From Gammaproteobacteria bacterium (GTDB lineage: Bacteria > Pseudomonadota > Gammaproteobacteria > Chromatiales > Chromatiaceae), in assembly GCA_015767355.1 (NCBI GenBank), contig JADWMH010000054.1, forward strand, positions 1 through 10,853: DNA of 10,853 bases, given 5' to 3'. A program made the position numbers and the translations under genes. Below are positions 7,004 to 10,853 of this stretch, piece after piece (within the stretch, counting starts at the first letter, position 1; each line of letters begins with the position of its first letter). A model generated the notes under the pieces. The model did no database searches. It was given only the letters and a program-made list of their open reading frames with translations, and was not told the origin of the DNA.

Positions 7004-7252
7004 TCATCCACCCGTCACAGGCGGGAAAAAAGCGATTTCATCAGTGTCACTGATAGCGCTGTCGAAACCGGACATCTCCTGGTTGATCGCCACCAGCACT
7101 CTGCCGCTTTCGAATTCGCTGCTCCAGGGTTCACCACGGTCTAGCAGGTGGTCAACCAGCTGTCTGACGGTGCTCATGTCATTTAGCGAAATTTGCTCTG
7201 AAGATGTTTTCAGCTGCTCACCGAGGCGAGCGAAATAGAGGATTGTTGCCAT
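7004..7252 (-). CDS. moaD: molybdopterin synthase sulfur carrier (small) subunit MoaD
   Basis: This 82-residue ubiquitin-like beta-grasp protein has the start ILYFARLGEQL (4-14), the central strand VLVAINQE (52-59) and the end DEIAFFPPVTGG (71-82). The C-terminal Gly-Gly is adenylated (by MoeB in E. coli) and converted to a thiocarboxylate, which donates sulfur to molybdopterin in the MoaD-MoaE complex. E. coli MoaD is 81 residues. ATG 7252 is chosen by homology; an upstream in-frame start at 7306 would overlap moeA and adds no MoaD-like sequence. The gene begins 13 nt after the moeA stop and has only a weak Shine-Dalgarno sequence, so coupling to moeA translation is likely. Confidence 0.94.
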   Translation of the reverse strand: MATILYFARLGEQLKTSSEQISLNDMSTVRQLVDHLLDRGEPWSSEFESGRVLVAINQEMSGFDSAISDTDEIAFFPPVTGG

Positions 7253-7265
7253 CAAATAACCCGTT

Positions 7266-8507
7266 TTAGAGTAACTCGGAGTAGGGAATATAGGCGACGT
7301 TGTCACCCATGGCTACGCTGGAGCCCTCTTTCAGCACGGCAAGGCCATGCGCCCAGCTGGTCGAGGAGAGTACTCCGGAGCCCTGGTGGTCGTAGATGCT
7401 GATTTCGGGCTGGCCGTCTGCGCCGGTTTGCAGGCGCGCCCTGACATACTCGCGCCGCTTGACCTCATTCGGCCAGTTGAAGGCGGCGCGCGCAATAATC
7501 TGCCGCGGATGCACATCTTTCACTCCCAACTGGGTGAGAATGAAGGGGCGTACAAACAGCAGGAAGGTAACGAAGGCGGAGACAGGATTGCCGGGAAGTC
7601 CCAGAAAAGGGGTCTCTCCAATATGGCCAAATGCCAGCGGTTTTCCCGGTTTGATGGAGATGCGCCACATGCAGAGTTCACCCAGCTCTTCGAGAGCGGT
7701 GCGTACATGATCCTCGTCACCGACGGAGACGCCGCCGCTGGTGATGACAAGATCCGCCTGCCGCGCGGCATTTTTCAGGGTGCTGCGGGTGGCCTCCAGC
7801 GTATCTTCGACAATACCGAGGTTGATTACTTCGCAGCCGAGCTTCTGCAGCAGGCTGTTGATGGCGAACTGGTTGGAGTTATAGATCTGCCCCGGCGCCA
7901 GCTTGTTGCCCGGATTAACCAGTTCATCGCCAGTAAAAAATGTGGCGACCTTGAGGCGGCGTGTGACGGCCAGTTCGCCAATGCCGACCGAAGCGGCCAG
8001 TCCCAGATCCTGGGGGCGCAGACGCATGCCGGGCTCCAGAATGGCAGAGCCTTTGGTGATATCTTCTCCGGCGCAGCGAATATTGGTTCCAACAGTGACT
8101 GCCTGGTGAATGGTGACGCTGCCGTCATCGTGAGCAGTCGTATGCTCCTGCATCACCACGGCGTCGGCGCCTGGTGGAACTGGCGCACCGGTAAAGATGC
8201 GGGCAACGCTGCCGGTCTGCAGGTGCAATCCCATTACACCGGCGGGGATGCGTTGAGAGACCGGCAGCCTGGTGTCGCCATCGCCGAGATCCGCACATCG
8301 TACGGCATAGCCGTCCATGGCGCTGTTGTCGGCGGGTGGGACATCGACCGGTGACTGCAGTGCTGCCCCCAGAATGCGCCCGCTTGCCTCCTCAAGTTTG
8401 AGCGTTTCGCTCCCGGTGACAGTTTTTGCCTGCTTGAGAATCGTTTCCAGCGCCTCGGCAAAGGGCGTCAGCTGGCTATTGATTGCATCACAGCCGCAAT
8501 CGCTCAT
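7266..8507 (-). CDS. moeA: molybdopterin molybdenumtransferase MoeA
   Basis: This 413-residue protein is close to E. coli MoeA (411). It inserts molybdate into adenylylated molybdopterin to give the mature cofactor. Visible signatures are VPPADNSAMDGYAVR (56-70), RIFTGAPVPPGADAVVMQE (103-121), NIRCAGEDI (142-150), TFFTGDELVNPG (189-200), ITSGGVSVGDEDHV (255-268), KPGKPLAFG (286-294) and LPGNPVSAFVTF (304-315). Domains follow the usual order: MoeA N-terminal/linker, MPT-binding Rossmann-like domain, then C-terminal beta domain (about 335-413). The N-terminus contains CGC (4-6). ATG 8507 overlaps the moaB stop as ATGA, with GGAG 7 nt upstream. A longer frame to 8618 is rejected because it lies wholly inside moaB. 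Confidence 0.96.
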   Translation of the reverse strand: MSDCGCDAINSQLTPFAEALETILKQAKTVTGSETLKLEEASGRILGAALQSPVDVPPADNSAMDGYAVRCADLGDGDTRLPVSQRIPAGVMGLHLQTGSVARIFTGAPVPPGADAVVMQEHTTAHDDGSVTIHQAVTVGTNIRCAGEDITKGSAILEPGMRLRPQDLGLAASVGIGELAVTRRLKVATFFTGDELVNPGNKLAPGQIYNSNQFAINSLLQKLGCEVINLGIVEDTLEATRSTLKNAARQADLVITSGGVSVGDEDHVRTALEELGELCMWRISIKPGKPLAFGHIGETPFLGLPGNPVSAFVTFLLFVRPFILTQLGVKDVHPRQIIARAAFNWPNEVKRREYVRARLQTGADGQPEISIYDHQGSGVLSSTSWAHGLAVLKEGSSVAMGDNVAYIPYSELL

Positions 8508-9049
8508 GATTCGCTCCGTAGATGCTCCATCATGCGCGGCATAATTTCGATCAGGTTGCAGGGGCGGTAGTCGCCGTCGAGTTGATGCACAATAATCTGA
8601 TCCCAGCCGGTGCGGCAAGCCCCGGATGAACCCGGCAGGGAGAACAGCACGGTGCCATTGGCGACGCCTGCGATAGCGCGTGACTGTATCGTCGAGGTGC
8701 TGATTTCGGCATAGGAGAGATGACGGAAAAGCTCGCCAAAACCCTCGATCTCCTTGTCATAGAGTGGCTTCATCGCTTCCGGGGTGCTGTCCCGACCAGT
8801 CAGGCCTGTACCGCCGGTGCTGATCACGACGGAGACTTCAGGGTCAGCAATCCAGCCCGATACTACGGCGCGCATGTCGTAGATGTCATCCGGGACGATC
8901 CGTTTTTCAGCCAGCTGATGGCCGGCGGCAGTCAACTTGTCGACCAGGGTCTTGCCGGAGGTGTCGTTCTCCTCGGTGCGTGAATCGGAGACCGTCATGA
9001 CAGCGATGCGTAGCGGAATAAATTTTGTTTTTGCGTGATGATGAACCAT
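8504..9049 (-). CDS. moaB: molybdenum cofactor biosynthesis protein MoaB (MoCF/MogA-like)
   Basis: This 181-residue protein of the MoCF-biosynthesis fold has motifs TVSDSR (19-24), STGGTGLTGRD (77-87) and SLPGSSGA (137-144), and ends like E. coli MoaB (170 residues). MoaB/MogA proteins bind molybdopterin, and MogA-type enzymes adenylylate it before MoeA inserts molybdenum. In many genomes MoaB fills this role, although E. coli MoaB itself is not essential. The segment LSYAEISTSTIQSRA (111-125) is close to the E. coli type. AGGT lies 8 nt before ATG 9049. It is the first gene of the operon and overlaps moeA by 4 nt. No moaA, moaC or mobA is present in the window. Confidence 0.94.
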   Translation of the reverse strand: MVHHHAKTKFIPLRIAVMTVSDSRTEENDTSGKTLVDKLTAAGHQLAEKRIVPDDIYDMRAVVSGWIADPEVSVVISTGGTGLTGRDSTPEAMKPLYDKEIEGFGELFRHLSYAEISTSTIQSRAIAGVANGTVLFSLPGSSGACRTGWDQIIVHQLDGDYRPCNLIEIMPRMMEHLRSES

Positions 9050-9090
9050 GTTGGATACCTAAATGGCGTGTGTAGGATACATTGCAACGG

Positions 9091-9118
9091 ATTATACCCA
9101 AGAAATGGGCTCTATCCA
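9091..9118 (-). promoter_or_regulatory. probable sigma70-type promoter of the moaB-moeA-moaD-moaE operon
   Basis: On the minus strand, TGGATA (9118-9113) and a perfect TATAAT (9096-9091) are separated by 16 nt. A start about 7 nt after the -10 would give a leader of roughly 35 nt before moaB. No FNR-like site overlaps this promoter. Confidence 0.5.
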
Positions 9119-9185
9119 CACATGCTGTAAATTTGTAGCACTTCTCAATGCACCAATGGAGTGTCGATATCTTAAAAGACTTTTA

Positions 9186-9249
9186 CCACGAAGCGCACGA
9201 AGATCACGAAGAATCAAGTTGATAAAAAATGTCTTCGTGTGCTTCGTGG
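9186..9249. repeat. CCACGAAG-type palindromic repeat upstream of moaB
   Basis: CCACGAAGCGCACGAAGA (9186-9203) and TCTTCGTGTGCTTCGTGG (9232-9249) are inverted copies with one mismatch in 18. The left arm continues with a third unit, so it reads CACGAAGCG, CACGAAGAT, CACGAAGA at an exact 9-nt period (9187-9212). The loop is AT-rich. It lies between the moaB promoter and the FNR-like site at 9389. No coding sequence is supported here. Confidence 0.8.
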
Positions 9250-9278
9250 CGAGTATCTCTCTATAATTTTAGAATTGT

Positions 9279-9293
9279 TGGCCAATTTGGCCA
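9279..9293. repeat. perfect 7-1-7 palindrome
   Basis: TGGCCAA-T-TTGGCCA is a perfect inverted repeat with a single central base. It could be an operator for a dimeric regulator; as an RNA hairpin the loop would be too tight without fraying. It lies in the gap between moaB and the small ORF. No regulator is assigned. Confidence 0.6.
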
Positions 9294-9388
9294 CCCACGA
9301 TAGATGGAGCCTAGCCACTTTCTCAATGGCATAACGTTTTTTCAATTGCAAACAGGGTTGAAATCAGTTATTTTTGCTTATATCCATT

Positions 9389-9402
9389 TTGATAATTATC
9401 AA
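9389..9402. promoter_or_regulatory. FNR/Anr/Dnr-type site upstream of the small ORF
   Basis: TTGATAATTATCAA matches the FNR-family consensus TTGAT-N4-ATCAA at all ten defined positions and is palindromic throughout. It ends 27 nt before ATG 9430, and a TATAAA follows at 9407-9412. If that is the -10, the site covers the spacer of the promoter, which would suit repression rather than class II activation. The moaB start is about 340 nt away on the other side. Confidence 0.6.
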
Positions 9403-9429
9403 AGCCTATAAAAACAGGAGTATTGAACA

Positions 9430-9597
9430 ATGTTGGCTGCTCGTTACGCAACTAAAAAGGTCTGTTTTTTTCATCTGACGCCGCTGTTCACGAAAACAGG
9501 GTGGTACTTCAAAGCGAGGACTCAGCGCCACAGCAAAGGGCCTTTTCTGATACTTCAGGATGCTGAAAATGCAGCGAAAAACTTACTCATAAAATAG
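9430..9597 (+). CDS. small protein with WYF...GPF motif, 55 residues, function unknown
   Basis: This short frame of 55 codons plus TAG has GGAG 9 nt before the ATG, and an in-frame stop lies just upstream, so the start is fixed. The second half, GWYFKARTQRHSKGPFLILQ (24-43) then DAENAAKNLL (44-53), follows a pattern of W-Y-F-x-x-R, a short gap, GPF, then an acidic/alanine-rich helix. I recognise this pattern from small gammaproteobacterial proteins of the DUF6316 kind (WYF.TREG...GPF....EAE). The first half is basic and aromatic, with Cys12. There is no signal peptide or clear membrane helix. An exact FNR-type palindrome lies just upstream. The gene stands alone between the moa operon and nosZ. 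Coding status is likely but unproven, and the family link is by eye. Confidence 0.55.
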   Translation: MLAARYATKKVCFFHLTPLFTKTGWYFKARTQRHSKGPFLILQDAENAAKNLLIK

Positions 9598-9798
9598 ATT
9601 CATGAAAATATGAGGTGATTTGCTTAGAGAGATTCCTCGCACCACTCTGTGAGCATCCTATCTCTTTACACCCTCTCTACACTTTATTTTACACCTCTCA
9701 ATAACCCCCTCATTGCCCTGATTTTCACCTTCAGCGATCATAACTACCCCTGATTCAGCCAATTATCTCGGTCCAATTGCGGCTATTCCACGCTGCAA

Positions 9799-9815
9799 AC
9801 TGTGTCATTTCACAC
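9799..9815. promoter_or_regulatory. TGTG/CACA quasi-palindrome, left member of an inverted pair
   Basis: ACTGTGTCATTTCACAC reads as half-sites TGTGT-N4-TCACA, close to a 5-4-5 palindrome of the CRP/FNR superfamily geometry. It is the inverted copy of the element at 9959-9975 with two mismatches in 17. It lies 16 nt before the FNR-type site. No regulator is assigned. Confidence 0.45.
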
Positions 9816-9830
9816 GCTTTTCTCTTTTAA

Positions 9831-9844
9831 TTGATCTGGATCAA
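9831..9844. promoter_or_regulatory. FNR/Anr/Dnr-type site upstream of nosZ
   Basis: TTGATCTGGATCAA is an exact match to TTGAT-N4-ATCAA, the consensus for FNR-family oxygen or nitric-oxide regulators that commonly control denitrification genes. Its centre is about 227 nt before the nosZ start. Class II activation would place the RNA start near 9879, giving a leader of about 185 nt. A weak TTATCT at 9872-9877 lies near the place expected for a -10. Confidence 0.72.
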
Positions 9845-9958
9845 CTCTTTATGCATCAAAATGGTCTTTACTTATCTTCCTGATTCTAAAAGAATCTTGT
9901 GGTGCAACGCAGTGCTTTTGATGTGATCTGTTCTTAGATATTAAACGTTTTTTTGTGT

Positions 9959-9975
9959 GTGTGATTTGACACAGT
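9959..9975. promoter_or_regulatory. TGTG/CACA quasi-palindrome, right member of an inverted pair
   Basis: GTGTGATTTGACACAGT is the reverse complement of the element at 9799-9815 except at two central bases. It overlaps the TTGACA hexamer of the possible nosZ-proximal promoter, so a protein bound here could block or assist that promoter. Confidence 0.45.
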
Positions 9976-9994
9976 CTGTTTCATCAAGCACTAT
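9966..9994 (+). promoter_or_regulatory. possible sigma70-type promoter close to nosZ
   Basis: A perfect TTGACA (9966-9971) is followed after 17 nt by CACTAT (9989-9994), which matches TATAAT at three positions. RNA would start about 65 nt before the nosZ ATG. This is an alternative to a start set by the FNR-type site further upstream. Confidence 0.35.
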
Positions 9995-10064
9995 CGCCCT
10001 CACAGATGACAATCGAATTCATGCTTCGATGTGCTGGTAGCTATTTCATTAACGAGGAAGAAAA

Positions 10065-10853
10065 ATGAGTGTAAGACTAAAACTAACGGGAACATCGCTC
10101 GCTGCAGGCCTTCTTGGCCTGGCGATCGCTGCGCCATCAATTGCTGCAGAAGATCTGAAGCAGGTTATGGAGCGCCGCGGGCTGACTGAAAAAAATATTC
10201 TGGCGGCAGCCAAGACCTATACCCCGACAGGCGGACGCGATGAATTCCTGGCATTCAGTTCAGGCGGTCAGAGTGGACATGTGATCGTCTACGGCATTCC
10301 ATCGATGCGCATTCTGAAATACATCGGTGTCTTCACCCCGGAACCATGGCAGGGTTATGGTTTTGATGACGAGTCCAAGGCCGTGCTGGCCCAGGGGCGC
10401 ATCATGGGCAAGGATATCACCTTTGGTGATACCCATCACCCGGCACTTTCGGAGACAAAAGGCGACAGCGATGGTCGTTATCTCTTTATCAATGACAAGG
10501 CCAACCCGCGACTTGCTGTGATTGACCTGCACGATTTCGAAACCAAGCAGATCGTCGTCAATCCACTGTTCCGTTCCGAGCATGGCGGCGCCTTCGTTAC
10601 CCAGGATACCGACTACGTCATGGAGGCGACTCAGTACGCGGCTCCCTACGGTGATGAGTTTGTTCCACTCGAAGAGTTCAACGAGAAATATCGCGGAGGT
10701 CTGACCTACTGGCGTTTCAATAACGAGAGTGGCAAAATCGAGCCTGAAAATTCATTTACTTTCGAGCTGCCTCCCTACAGTCAGGATCTCTCTGACGCTG
10801 GTAAAGGCCCCAGTGATGGATGGGGTTTTACCAACTCCTTTTGTACGGAGCGT
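10065..10853 (+). CDS. nosZ: nitrous-oxide reductase NosZ, Sec-dependent (clade II) type, 5' part
   Basis: The frame is open for 263 codons and runs off the window end, so the gene is partial at its 3' side. NosZ is the periplasmic copper enzyme that reduces N2O to N2, the last step of denitrification. Residues 1-28 are a Sec signal peptide (cleavage likely after SIAA) without the twin-arginine motif of clade I enzymes. The mature part begins with ERRGLTEKNILAAAKTYTPTG (36-56) and contains GVFTPEPWQGYG (88-99). The first ligands of the CuZ centre are visible: His124-His125 in GDTHHPA and His173 in SEHGGAF. The 48-residue gap between the second and third histidines equals that of His130-His178 in Pseudomonas NosZ. 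The remaining CuZ histidines and the CuA domain lie beyond the window. GAGGAA lies 5 nt before ATG 10065. An FNR-type site lies upstream. Confidence 0.94.
   Translation, partial: MSVRLKLTGTSLAAGLLGLAIAAPSIAAEDLKQVMERRGLTEKNILAAAKTYTPTGGRDEFLAFSSGGQSGHVIVYGIPSMRILKYIGVFTPEPWQGYGFDDESKAVLAQGRIMGKDITFGDTHHPALSETKGDSDGRYLFINDKANPRLAVIDLHDFETKQIVVNPLFRSEHGGAFVTQDTDYVMEATQYAAPYGDEFVPLEEFNEKYRGGLTYWRFNNESGKIEPENSFTFELPPYSQDLSDAGKGPSDGWGFTNSFCTER

Larger units (their letters stand above)
9598..10064. other. nosZ upstream region, no gene seen
   Basis: This 467-nt stretch has no reading frame I would support on either strand. The first 200 nt (to about 9798) are C/T-rich and hold nothing I recognise. 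The rest contains two inverted TGTG/CACA elements (9799-9815 and 9959-9975), an exact FNR-type site (9831-9844), a possible sigma70 promoter (9966-9994) and the nosZ ribosome-binding site (GAGGAA at 10054-10059). Confidence 0.7.

Noticed and set aside
6837..7007. N-terminal extension of moaE (57 extra residues)
   Set aside because: The extension is translated from the palindromic repeat and is basic and low in MoaE likeness. A ribosome-binding site and E. coli-like N-terminus support ATG 6836.
7347..8354. Open frame of 335 codons on the plus strand
   Set aside because: It lies wholly antisense to moeA, whose motifs are all intact. The translation looks like a shadow of the opposite strand.
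6140..9249. Possible CRISPR array from the regularly spaced repeats
   Set aside because: The units are about 9 nt with no spacers, the copies are inverted rather than direct, and no cas genes are present.
9063..9266. Plus-strand frame of 67 codons upstream of moaB
   Set aside because: It covers the probable moaB promoter and the CCACGAAG palindrome, has no ribosome-binding site, and resembles no protein.
9388..9403. Fur-box reading of TTTGATAATTATCAAA
   Set aside because: It contains GATAATTATC but lacks the central base and length of a 19-bp Fur box, while it fits the FNR consensus exactly. No iron gene is nearby.
9416..9875. NarL-type heptamers (TACYYMT) at 9416-9422 (minus), 9745-9751 and 9869-9875
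   Set aside because: The motif is degenerate and expected about once per kb on two strands. No 7-2-7 paired arrangement is seen.

Overview
The window looks like chromosomal DNA from a denitrifying, facultatively anaerobic gammaproteobacterium. The supporting genes are a Rep-type helicase, a c551-type cytochrome, a TRAP transporter, a molybdopterin operon and a Sec-type (clade II) nitrous oxide reductase. Interspersed palindromic repeats in almost every intergenic gap also fit free-living or symbiotic sulfur-oxidising and denitrifying gammaproteobacteria, but this placement is inferred from gene content only.

Layout. 1-77 is tRNA-Arg(CCG) on the minus strand. 422-1045 (+) encodes a lipoprotein ending in a cytochrome c551 domain. 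It converges on rep (1122-3116, -) across a cluster of GC-rich hairpins (1047-1116). Divergent from rep is a LOG/TIGR00730-family protein (3193-3879, +). It is followed by a small exported protein (3934-4215) and by overlapping TRAP small and large permease genes (4194-4736, 4729-6108). No TRAP substrate-binding gene is in the window. The TRAP genes converge on a four-gene minus-strand operon, moaB-moeA-moaD-moaE (9049 down to 6378), for the later steps of molybdenum cofactor synthesis. The two sets are separated by a 193-bp nested palindromic element (6140-6332). A second repeat (6878-6984) sits inside the operon between moaD and moaE, and a third (9186-9249) lies upstream of moaB. From 9430 to 9597 (+) there is a small, previously unlisted ORF with a good ribosome-binding site. 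The window ends inside nosZ (10065 to beyond 10853, +).

How it fits together. Molybdenum cofactor serves nitrate reductases, c551 cytochromes carry electrons to cd1 nitrite reductase, and NosZ carries out the last step of denitrification. Two exact matches to the FNR/Anr/Dnr consensus TTGAT-N4-ATCAA occur in the 1-kb gap between moaB and nosZ. One (9389-9402) is just before the small ORF and the other (9831-9844) is upstream of nosZ. This suggests that the right half of the window is under oxygen control.

The most unusual structure is a set of three intergenic palindromes. Each left arm is built from three C-rich/A-rich units repeating at about 9 nt, of the type CACGGAAnn, CACGAAGnn or CGCAAAGn. 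The other leads are the small ORF with its FNR-like site, and a pair of TGTG...CACA inverted elements that bracket the nosZ FNR site.
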